This document shows, one piece after another, positions 53,345-61,503 of a DNA stretch of 64,000 bases (position 1 is the stretch's first letter; each line of letters starts with the position of its first letter). Origin of the DNA: JAFDVL01 sp963794955 (lineage in GTDB: Bacteria; Acidobacteriota; Blastocatellia; RBC074); assembly GCA_963794955.1 (NCBI GenBank), contig CAWCGF010000011.1:336673-400672 (forward strand), given 5' to 3'. The position numbers and the translations under genes are program-made. Under the pieces are notes generated by a model. The model searched no databases, was not told where the DNA came from, and saw only the letters and a program-made list of their open reading frames with translations.

Positions 53345-53600
53345 GGCCTTGCTTGCGTACCGTGCCGGATATATTCGTATTCGTGCCGCGCGTAACGTCC
53401 CGCTTGTCCGGCCACGCCGGGTTGCGCGGGTTTGAGCGGCGCGGCGCGTTCCAACACTTGAATGCCGGTCTTTTCATCCGTACTGATCAAGTGGATGGCT
53501 TGCGTGTGCAGTTGTGGCGCGTTGAACTCGACGATAAGCGGCACGACGTTGTCGCGCCAGCGCCTTGACGAGTTCCCGGACGCGCTGCGACAGCGTAATT
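53345..53600 (-). mobile_element. IS630-family transposase fragment
   Basis: In the same frame as the regulator remnant and directly upstream of it is text that fits the catalytic core of IS630-type DDE transposases: LISTDEKTGIQVLERAAPLK and ARHEYEYIRHGTQA, where the family shows DEK..IQAL and Y.RHGT. Both the N-terminus and the third catalytic residue are absent. A fragment of about 80 residues is all that remains. The match rests on recalled family patterns. Its position explains the loss of the N-terminal half of the regulator. Confidence 0.55.
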
Positions 53601-53763
53601 CGCGCAGACGTTTGCTTGAACATTGGAAACGGATTCTTTTCCCTCCTGGTCTAACATTGTATTTCAAAGAACAAGCTAAAGAACTTTAGGAAAGCCCCAC
53701 CAGTCATCATGGATTTCAATAATCCTTCTCGTTCTTTATGATGGCAACTGGGAGTGCAAGACA

Positions 53764-54636
53764 ATGAAAGCAAATATGACTGAAAACAAAGCAACGGTTG
53801 CACATCAAATCCAAGAGCTGGCGCTTCAGCAGATAGATAGAGCGCTGGATTACTTAACCAAACCAACGCAAAATTACGATGAAGCGATTCACGAAACGCG
53901 TCGTTGTCTCAAGCGTCTGCGTGCCATCCTACGGCTGGTGAAAGCGGAACTTGGGAAAACGATCTATGCTCGTGACAATGTTTACTTTCGCAATCTGGGG
54001 CGGCGCTTAGCGGCGCTCCGGGATGCGGCAGTCATGACAGAAACATTCGCTGTCTTGAAAAAGCAGTTTGCTCAGCAGCTTCCCCGGAGCGTATGGCGCG
54101 AAATTAGTAAAGAACTCTCAGCCGCACAGCCTCAGAGCGTGGAAGGCAAAAGGAATGTGCTCGCTGTCGTCGCCACCAGGCTTCGTACGGCGCGGGCGCG
54201 TGTGGAAAAGTGGAACTTGGGATTCGAGGGTGAGGCGGTCTTGCGTCAGGGGGTACGGAACGCCTACCGACGCGGGAACCGCGCAATGGAGCAGGCACTG
54301 GCAGAACCGACGGCAGACAACTTTCACGAATGGCGCAAACAGGTTAATCATCTGCGCCATCAGCTCCAAATTTTGCAGAACTTGAAAATCGGAAAAGTGA
54401 AAGTGGCGTTGCGGAACTGCAAAGCGCTGGCCGAAATCCTGGGGCTTAACAATGACCTGGCTGTCTTGTCCCAGCATCTCCAGCGGCACCAACAAAACGA
54501 CGGGAAGTCCGCCCGGCAAACCTTCCAAGACCTGATCCGCACTCGTCAGGTCGCCTTTGAAGCTGAGGCTATTCAGCTTGGCCAGCAACTTTACCAGTAC
54601 AAAGCCAAAGCTTTTATCCGCCACCTCCTCCTCTGA
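53764..54636 (+). CDS. CHAD-domain protein
   Basis: A 290-residue all-helical protein. The conserved His-containing helices of CHAD are visible: YDEAIHETRRCLKRLRAILR near 40, YFRNLGRRLAALRDAAVMTE near 77 and DNFHEWRKQVNHLRHQLQIL near 187. The last quarter has LAEILGLNNDLAVLSQHLQR, also typical. CHAD domains bind polyphosphate and often occur with CYTH triphosphatases or polyphosphate kinases; no such gene is in the window. GGGAG lies 9 bases before the ATG. It is transcribed away from the Crp/Fnr remnant and converges with the winged-helix gene. Confidence 0.92.
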   Translation: MKANMTENKATVAHQIQELALQQIDRALDYLTKPTQNYDEAIHETRRCLKRLRAILRLVKAELGKTIYARDNVYFRNLGRRLAALRDAAVMTETFAVLKKQFAQQLPRSVWREISKELSAAQPQSVEGKRNVLAVVATRLRTARARVEKWNLGFEGEAVLRQGVRNAYRRGNRAMEQALAEPTADNFHEWRKQVNHLRHQLQILQNLKIGKVKVALRNCKALAEILGLNNDLAVLSQHLQRHQQNDGKSARQTFQDLIRTRQVAFEAEAIQLGQQLYQYKAKAFIRHLLL

Positions 54637-54701
54637 CATTTGCACCAATTCCGCTTGGGGTGGGCCGCAAATTTGCTATAGCTCGCAAGAAAATAAGAGT
54701 A

Positions 54702-54723
54702 GTGCAACCAGCCATGGTTGCAC
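54702..54723. terminator. Hairpin between convergent genes
   Basis: GTGCAACCA and its exact complement enclose a 4-base loop. It lies about 66 bases after the CHAD gene and 88 bases after the end of the winged-helix gene (minus strand). There is no T tract, so termination is only likely. Confidence 0.5.
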
Positions 54724-54811
54724 TATCGCAGCAAGGGGTGAGCAAATGCCACAGGTTTGCCTTGACAAGTAAAAACGTATTCAATATCGCACCTCTGAGA
54801 GGAGACCGAGA

Positions 54812-57016
54812 CTATCGGAAATGGCTGATCAATACGACATCGCTATTGACCACTCCCCGCGACAACGCGAGTTGTTTGCCATCCCGTGACCAGGCGAAAT
54901 CGAAGATGAGTTGATCCTTGAAATAAGTCAACTGATGCGGTGCCCCGCCGTCCAGTGGCTGGCTCCAGAGATTGGAAACGTTGCCTGCGGTCACCGGATA
55001 GGCGACACCGCGCCCATCCGGTGTCCAGCGTAGCGCGCGAAAAATATTCGGGCTGAGCGCAGGGATAATTCTGGGCGTGGCAGCCCCGTCAAGTGGGCGC
55101 ACGGCAATTTGCCATTGCCCGCTCATTTCCTCCAACTGATTATATGCGATCCATTTTCCATCGGGCGAGACCGTCGGTCGCCACGACAAGCCATTTGTCA
55201 GTCGTACAGGGGGGCCGCCTTCGGTTGGTACTTTCGATAACGAATGCGGCATGGTTACATATACCAGCCATTTACCGTCTGGCGTGTATTCTGGGTGCCA
55301 TTCATTGTTGCCGTGGGTAATTTGCCTGATATTACTGCCGTCCATATCCATCCGCCAGATATTGCGCCGCCCGGCAGCACTCGAACTCCAGATGATAGAT
55401 TGGCCATCGGGCGAAACCGACGGATCAAAATGCTCGTTGCCACCCGCAGTAAGCTGTTTTGCGCCTGTGCCATCGGCATCCATAATCCAGATTTGCGGCG
55501 CTTCGCCCGCCATCGAGCGATAAACGATTCTACCGTCGGGCGTCCAAGTCAGGCCGCGTACGCCATCCTCGCGGCCTGTGCCAGAGGTGATGACCTTAAC
55601 CCGGCTGGCGTCTCCATCGGGCGCAACCCAAATATTGACCATGCGATCCGCCCGCACAACGGCCATCGTTTTGGCATCCGCTGTCAGACTTAAATCGGTA
55701 TAATCGTTCAAATCGCTGCTTACTTTTTGTGCTTCATTGCCGGGATAAGAAAGCCGCCAAATCTGATTCAGCCCGCGGCTGTATTCCGCGCCCAATACCA
55801 GGATGCCAGTGCCATCTGCCAGCCACGTCAACCGTCGCGTTGCGCCATACCAATGCTTGGAACCGAGGGGCTTTTCGCTGCCGTCAGCGACATTGATTCC
55901 GACAATCCCGCGATACGGATTGTCTGCCGTAAAGTTGTTGGTCGAGCAGGCAATAATCTTTCCGTCCGGTGCCCAGGCTGGGCCGCTGGGTTGGAAATTG
56001 TCGGGAAATTTGCGGGTGGCGAGTTCTTTTTCCCCGGTGCCATCTGTGCGCGCCAGCATCAGCGCGGATTTGCCCTGATTCGGAGCTTGCCGCACAAACG
56101 CCAGCCATTCACCGTCAGGAGAAAGCGTAATGTGACCATCTATGTTTTCCAGCAGTTTCTTTTCGCTCTTGCCCAGCACGGGCATTTTGTAAAGCGTCCC
56201 GCGATCACTGAAACTGCCTTCGCCGGGGCCGCTCTGATGTCCCCGCACAAAGTAAAGGTAATTGCCATCCGCCGAGAAAGTAATGCTGAGGTAGGAAACT
56301 GCGGCGGGCGGCACAATCTCTATTTCACTCGCAGTCATCGTTTGTCTAAGCCAGAGACTTTGTTTGCCAGACTCCGCCACCGCCTCCACCACATATTTGC
56401 CATCGGGGGCAATCGCGATACGGGAGGCTTTGCCCGTGTAGGTGAGGCGGTTGACGGTCAACGTTGCGGCGGGTGCTGGGGTCGCCCTCCCACTGAACCA
56501 TTTGTACAGCCCGAAGGTACTAGCGATGATTCCCCCGAACAGCAGTGCCAGTACAAGACGCGCACTTGGCCGAGCGCGGGCAGGGGGCGGTAAAAATGGT
56601 TCATCGTGCAGGATGATGGGCGCTGGTTTTTCTTCTCGATTTTCTGCGGCGGGTGGGGTTGCGCTGACCGATTCGCTGCGCTCAGTCGTTATTTCCTGCA
56701 CTGGCGCAACAAAACGGTAACCCCGGCGCGGGATGGTTTCGATGTACTGCGGGGCATCCGGGCTTTCCCCCAGCAACTTCCTCAGCATCGAAATATTCTG
56801 CGTAAGATTGCCTTCTTCCACATAGCTGTTTGGCCAGACGAACTTCATCAATTCATCTTTGCTAACTACTTGTCGGCGGTGTTCGACCAGCGACAACAGC
56901 GTGTCAAAAACCTTCGGCGTCAGTGGCACTACCTTGCCATCGTGCAGCAGCACCCGTTCTTCCGGGTCAAGGCGGAAGTCGGAGAAATCGTAGAAGTGTT
57001 TTATTGGCCGCTGCAT
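54812..57016 (-). CDS. CadC-like winged-helix protein with TM helix and TolB-type propeller
   Basis: A 734-residue protein. Residues 1-105 are an OmpR/CadC-type winged helix (GKVVPLTPKVFDTLLSLVEH and VWPNSYVEEGNLTQNISMLR). A Pro-rich linker leads to one membrane helix near 150-170 (LVLALLFGGIIASTFGLY). The rest is a periplasmic beta-propeller of WD40-like/TolB (PD40) repeats, recurring as SPDG and TPDG: SPDGEWLAF, TPDGRIVYRS, SPDGQSIIWSS, TPDGKWLVYV. This architecture is frequent in acidobacteria. It would sense something outside the membrane and act directly on DNA. It is divergent from the glycoside hydrolase / TonB receptor genes, so these are candidate targets. Confidence 0.92.
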   Translation of the reverse strand: MQRPIKHFYDFSDFRLDPEERVLLHDGKVVPLTPKVFDTLLSLVEHRRQVVSKDELMKFVWPNSYVEEGNLTQNISMLRKLLGESPDAPQYIETIPRRGYRFVAPVQEITTERSESVSATPPAAENREEKPAPIILHDEPFLPPPARARPSARLVLALLFGGIIASTFGLYKWFSGRATPAPAATLTVNRLTYTGKASRIAIAPDGKYVVEAVAESGKQSLWLRQTMTASEIEIVPPAAVSYLSITFSADGNYLYFVRGHQSGPGEGSFSDRGTLYKMPVLGKSEKKLLENIDGHITLSPDGEWLAFVRQAPNQGKSALMLARTDGTGEKELATRKFPDNFQPSGPAWAPDGKIIACSTNNFTADNPYRGIVGINVADGSEKPLGSKHWYGATRRLTWLADGTGILVLGAEYSRGLNQIWRLSYPGNEAQKVSSDLNDYTDLSLTADAKTMAVVRADRMVNIWVAPDGDASRVKVITSGTGREDGVRGLTWTPDGRIVYRSMAGEAPQIWIMDADGTGAKQLTAGGNEHFDPSVSPDGQSIIWSSSAAGRRNIWRMDMDGSNIRQITHGNNEWHPEYTPDGKWLVYVTMPHSLSKVPTEGGPPVRLTNGLSWRPTVSPDGKWIAYNQLEEMSGQWQIAVRPLDGAATPRIIPALSPNIFRALRWTPDGRGVAYPVTAGNVSNLWSQPLDGGAPHQLTYFKDQLIFDFAWSRDGKQLALSRGVVNSDVVLISHFR

Positions 57017-57280
57017 AACGCTTTGAGAACTATCTTTGAGCGAGATTTGAGCGTTTCTTGAGGATTTCCCTTTGCCCTCATCTGTAAAGTTACAATGAAG
57101 TGAGCAGATGGTTTCGTCGGCTCGCTTTTAAGGGTTAGTACAAACGCATTCCAATCAGGTCACAAAGTATAAAGGACGGTCTGGGACTGGGGCAATACTG
57201 CGCCTCGTATGAGTAGCAGTATCAGGTCACAGCAACAGCACAACAGCCTCTCTGAAACAGAGGCGATCTTGCATTTATCC

Positions 57281-59461
57281 ATGAACACACGCCGAGAATT
57301 TATCCAACAATCCACGCTCGCATTGGCATCTGCCGCTGTCTTGCCTTCGCTTTCCAGCGCGCAATCCTCTTCCCCAGATTGGTATGATCGTCCGATGCGT
57401 TGGGCGCAGGTGACGTTAGTCGAAGACGATCCAGGCAATTACGATCCGGCCTTCTGGATTGACTATTTCAAGCGCACGCATTCCGATGCGACCTGTTTGT
57501 CGGCGGGCGGTTGTGTGGCGTACTACCCAACGAAAGTGCCGTTGCATTATCGCAGCAAGTTTCTCGGTGACCGCGACTGCTTCGGCGAGTTAGTCGCGGG
57601 TGCCCGTAAGCTGGGTATGAATGTCATTGCTCGCACTGACCCGCACGCGGCGACGCAGGCCATTTACGAAGCACATCCTGATTGGATTGCCGTCACGGCT
57701 GATGGCAAGCCGCGCAAGCATTGGGCTGATCCGACGTTGTGGGTCACGTGCGGATTGGGACCATATAACTTCGAGCGCATGACCGCCATCACGCGCGAGA
57801 TCATGGAGATGTACAAAGTGGACGGCATCTTCAGCAATCGTTGGGATGGTTCGGGGATGTGCTACTGCCAGCATTGCCAGGCGAATTTCAAAAAGCATTC
57901 CGGCCTCGATTTGCCGCGCACCGACAATCCGCTCGACGAAGCGCGGCGGCAATACATCGTGTGGCGACAACAGCGATTGTTTGAGTTATGGCGGTTGTGG
58001 GACGGTGAAATCAAAAAGATCAATCCGAACGCCAGCTATATTGCGAACGCAGGTGGCGGCGCGCTTAGTGATTTGGACATGAAAACCATCGGCGAATTGG
58101 CGCATACGCTGTTCGCCGACCGACAGGCGCGGCGCGGACTGATGCCGCCGTGGGCGAATGGAAAGAATGGCAAGGAATACGGTGCAACGATGGGGCGCAA
58201 GGCCATCGGCGGCATTTTCAGCGTTGGCATCGAAGAGCCGTATCGTTGGAAAGATTCGGTACAGAACGCAGAAGAAATCAAGCTCTGGGTCGTGGATGGC
58301 ATCGCGCACAACCTGCGTCCGTGGTTCACAAAATTCAATGGCAAGGTGATTGACAAGCGTTGGCTCAAAGTCGTCGAAGATTTATACGGCTGGCATTACC
58401 GCAATGAGAAATACCTGCGCAATGAAAAGTCACTGGCGCGCGTGGCAATTGTCTATTCACAACAGACCGCGACATTTTATGGCGGCGAACAGGCGCGCGC
58501 AAAAGTCGAAGACCACGCGCTGGGTTTTTATCAGGCGTTGGTCGAAGCGCGCGTGCCGTTTGATATGGTGCATGACCAGTTAATGGATGCTGAGCGACTG
58601 AACCCCTATCGCACGTTGATTCTGCCGAACATCGCGGCGCTGTCGGACAAGCAATGTGCGCAATTGAAAGCGTTTGTCGAAGCGGGCGGCAATCTGATCG
58701 CTACGCACGAGACTTCGCTTTATGACGAATGGGGCAAGCAGCGCAAGGATTTTGGTTTGGCTGGATTGTTTGGCGCTTCGTTCGATGGTCGCGTTGATCA
58801 GGGCGTTCGCAATTCTTACCTCAACGTAGACAAAGACCCGAAGACGGGACAGTTTCATCCGCTGGTCAAAGGTCTGGAAGACGCAACGCGCATCATCAAC
58901 GGCGCGAATTGGGTACACGTCAAAGCACACGAGAAAACCTCTTCGCCGCTGACGCTGATTCCTTCCTATCCCGATTTGCCAATGGAGCAAGTCTGGGCGC
59001 GCGTGCCGCGCACTGATACGCCTGCGGTGTTTGCGCGACAGGTAGGCAAAGGACGCGTCGTGTATTTCCCCTTCGACCTTGATCGCACGTTTTGGGAAGT
59101 GCTGGCCGCCGATCATTTGCAAATCATTCAGAACGCTCTCGCGTGGGTGCATCAGGAAGAACAGCCGCTCACCATCACAGGTCGCGGCGTGTTAGATGTG
59201 TCGCTGTGGATGCAGAAAAGGTCTATCGCCGCGCATCTCGTGAACCTGACGAATCCGATGATGATGAAAGGGCCGGTGCGCGAAATCATTCCGCTGTCGG
59301 CGCAGCAGGCACGTATCCAGGTGCCTGACGGACGCCGTGTTACGAAAGCGCATTTCTTGGTGAGCGGCGCAACACCGAACTGGCGACAAACGGGCAATGT
59401 GGTGAACGTAACTGTGCCATCCATTGAATTGCATGAAGTCATCGCACTTGATCTTGCATAA
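57281..59461 (+). CDS. Exported GHL6-type glycoside hydrolase with trimerisation-like domain
   Basis: A 726-residue protein. The twin-arginine leader NTRREFIQQSTLALASAAVL is at the N-terminus if ATG 57281 is used; an upstream ATG at 57209 would bury it. The first part is a TIM-barrel-like domain of the hypothetical glycoside hydrolase 6 type: CLSAGGCVAYYPTKVPLHYR, NVIARTDPHAATQAIYEAHP and YKVDGIFSNRWDGSGMCYCQ with a Cys-x2-Cys pair. From about residue 395 there is a beta-galactosidase-trimerisation or glutamine-amidotransferase-like part (VAIVYSQQTATFYGG, YRTLILPNIAALSDKQCAQL) and a beta-sandwich end. Enzyme activity is unproved. It sits upstream of a related gene and a TonB receptor. Confidence 0.83.
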   Translation: MNTRREFIQQSTLALASAAVLPSLSSAQSSSPDWYDRPMRWAQVTLVEDDPGNYDPAFWIDYFKRTHSDATCLSAGGCVAYYPTKVPLHYRSKFLGDRDCFGELVAGARKLGMNVIARTDPHAATQAIYEAHPDWIAVTADGKPRKHWADPTLWVTCGLGPYNFERMTAITREIMEMYKVDGIFSNRWDGSGMCYCQHCQANFKKHSGLDLPRTDNPLDEARRQYIVWRQQRLFELWRLWDGEIKKINPNASYIANAGGGALSDLDMKTIGELAHTLFADRQARRGLMPPWANGKNGKEYGATMGRKAIGGIFSVGIEEPYRWKDSVQNAEEIKLWVVDGIAHNLRPWFTKFNGKVIDKRWLKVVEDLYGWHYRNEKYLRNEKSLARVAIVYSQQTATFYGGEQARAKVEDHALGFYQALVEARVPFDMVHDQLMDAERLNPYRTLILPNIAALSDKQCAQLKAFVEAGGNLIATHETSLYDEWGKQRKDFGLAGLFGASFDGRVDQGVRNSYLNVDKDPKTGQFHPLVKGLEDATRIINGANWVHVKAHEKTSSPLTLIPSYPDLPMEQVWARVPRTDTPAVFARQVGKGRVVYFPFDLDRTFWEVLAADHLQIIQNALAWVHQEEQPLTITGRGVLDVSLWMQKRSIAAHLVNLTNPMMMKGPVREIIPLSAQQARIQVPDGRRVTKAHFLVSGATPNWRQTGNVVNVTVPSIELHEVIALDLA

Positions 59462-59465
59462 TGTT

Positions 59466-61442
59466 ATGAAAAAACAATTCATCCAATCACTGTGGCTATT
59501 GTGTCTGCTGATCGTCGTAGTTCGCGCCCAAGAGGGCTGGTGGATGCGCGAACCGATTCGTTGGGTGCAAAACAATTTGCGCCAAGTGGATGCCACGCTC
59601 GACGCCAAGCATGTCGCCGAACAACTCGCCGACATGCGCGCCAACGTAGTCCTGATGGGCATGGGCGGCATCGTTTCGTATTACCCAACCTCGGTGCAGT
59701 ATCACTACGCCAGCCCCGATTTGCCTGGGGGCAAAGATATGTTCGGCGATGTCGTGCGCGAATGCCACGCGCGCAAGATTCGCGTCGTAGGGCGTTACGA
59801 TCTGAGCAAGACGCGCAAAGACGTATTCGACGCGCATCCCGAATGGTTTTTCAAACAGGCCAACGGCCAGCCGGTGATTTACAACGGCTTGTATTCGACC
59901 TGCATCAACGGCGGCTATTACCGCGAACAGGCGATCAAGATTCTTAGCGAAGGTCTCGAAAAGTACGAAGTGGATGGGCTGTTCTTCAATATGTTCGGCA
60001 ACCAGTCGCGCGATTACAGCGGCAAGCACGTCGGACTGTGTCATTGCGATGTTTGCAAGACGAAATATCGTAAGGAATACGGCAAAGAAATCCCGCTCGA
60101 ACCTGACGACGACTATCGCAAATTCATGTTTACGTCATCGCGCGAAATCGCCGCCGAAATCGGTAAGCTGATTCGCGCGAAGCGTCCCAACGCCGGGTAC
60201 TTCAATTACATTCAGGAATACACCGACGGCATTATGTCGGAATCGAATACCGCCGTGGCGCGTCCACTGCCGCTCTGGCCTTATGCCGCCAGCGATAATG
60301 TCAATCGCGCGCGCAACAGCCAGCCCACCAAAATGTCCGTAGACCTGAACATGCAATTCGTGGATTACTGGTGGCGCTTTGCGACCGTCCCACGCGGCGA
60401 GATTGCGCTGCGTTCGTGGCAAAATATTGCGCACGGCGGCGCGCTGACGTTTGAAATGAACGGCACGTTTGAACAGCAGGATCGGCAGGCACTCGAAACG
60501 TCCAAGCCCATCTTTCGCTGGGTCGCCGCGCACGAACAGTATTACGTCAAACAGACCAGCGCTGCGCGCGTGTTGCTGATGGGCGCGCCGCCGGGTGCGG
60601 GGCGCGATTTTCACGCTGAGCCGTATCGCGGACTATTTCGTTTATTGACCGAAGAACACATTCCGTTCTCCGTCGCTGACAACACCGAATGGATTGGCAA
60701 GCGTGAATTCGACTTGGTCATCGCTGCCGATTGGACGCCTGCGGGATTGAAGCAATACGCCGAAAACGGCGGGCGTGTGCTGATCATCAGCGCGACCAAG
60801 CCGGAGTTTGAAGTCGCGCCGATTGTCAAAACGATTCCTGAGATTCGCGGCTACGTGCGCGTGCGCGATCACGCGGCCTTTCCTTCGCTGAAAGACACCG
60901 ATCTGTTGATGCTCAACGGAGCTTTCACGGAAGTGCGCGATAGCGACAAGCCGTTGTTGACACTTGTACCGCCTTCGATGTTTGGCCCGCCGGAATTCAT
61001 TCACATTGATATGAAAGACACCGACACGGCGGCCATCGTGTTCAAGCCGATGGGCAAGGGCACGGTCGCGTGGATTCCGTGGAATCTGGGCGGGATGTAT
61101 TACCGGCACAGCTTGAATTCGCACGCCGGCTTGTTCCGCGATGTTCTCACCAAGCTGAACGTGCCGCGCCAAATCAAAACGAACGCGCATCCATTGGTGG
61201 AAATGACGTTGATGCGACAGAACGGCAAAACCTTGTTGCACGTCGTCAACGTGAGCGGGCATTCGTCTACCGGCTATTTCGCACCGATTCCGATGAACAA
61301 TATTCAGGTGCAACTTACGGGCGCTTTCAAAACCGCCAGGATGTTACGGACGCCAGGTAATCTGGTGGTCAAAGTGCATAACGGCAATGCCGAATTTACG
61401 ATCCCTCAGTTAACGGATTATGAACTCGTTATCCTTGAGTAA
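59466..61442 (+). CDS. Second exported GHL6-type glycoside hydrolase
   Basis: A 658-residue protein with a Sec-type signal (FIQSLWLLCLLIVVVRAQ) instead of the twin-arginine leader of its neighbour. The family text runs in parallel: VVLMGMGGIVSYYPTSVQYH, RVVGRYDLSKTRKDVFDAHP and YEVDGLFFNMFGNQSRDYSG, followed by a CHCDVC pair. The C-terminal part has EFDLVIAADWTPAGLKQYAE and KGTVAWIPWNLGGMYYRHSL. The two genes are paralogues that have diverged strongly and probably cut different bonds of one substrate. ATG 59466 was chosen; it lies 4 bases after the upstream stop, so the genes are one operon. Confidence 0.8.
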   Translation: MKKQFIQSLWLLCLLIVVVRAQEGWWMREPIRWVQNNLRQVDATLDAKHVAEQLADMRANVVLMGMGGIVSYYPTSVQYHYASPDLPGGKDMFGDVVRECHARKIRVVGRYDLSKTRKDVFDAHPEWFFKQANGQPVIYNGLYSTCINGGYYREQAIKILSEGLEKYEVDGLFFNMFGNQSRDYSGKHVGLCHCDVCKTKYRKEYGKEIPLEPDDDYRKFMFTSSREIAAEIGKLIRAKRPNAGYFNYIQEYTDGIMSESNTAVARPLPLWPYAASDNVNRARNSQPTKMSVDLNMQFVDYWWRFATVPRGEIALRSWQNIAHGGALTFEMNGTFEQQDRQALETSKPIFRWVAAHEQYYVKQTSAARVLLMGAPPGAGRDFHAEPYRGLFRLLTEEHIPFSVADNTEWIGKREFDLVIAADWTPAGLKQYAENGGRVLIISATKPEFEVAPIVKTIPEIRGYVRVRDHAAFPSLKDTDLLMLNGAFTEVRDSDKPLLTLVPPSMFGPPEFIHIDMKDTDTAAIVFKPMGKGTVAWIPWNLGGMYYRHSLNSHAGLFRDVLTKLNVPRQIKTNAHPLVEMTLMRQNGKTLLHVVNVSGHSSTGYFAPIPMNNIQVQLTGAFKTARMLRTPGNLVVKVHNGNAEFTIPQLTDYELVILE

Positions 61443-61503
61443 GGATCAACGGCTGTGTGCTGGATGAAGACTCGTTAACCAACGAAATCAGGAGAGATTC
61501 ATT

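Noticed and set aside
52957..53667. A 236-codon minus-strand frame read as one intact gene
   Set aside because: Its two halves belong to different families (IS630-type transposase and Crp/Fnr) and it contains tandem duplications, so it is a chance fusion of remnants.
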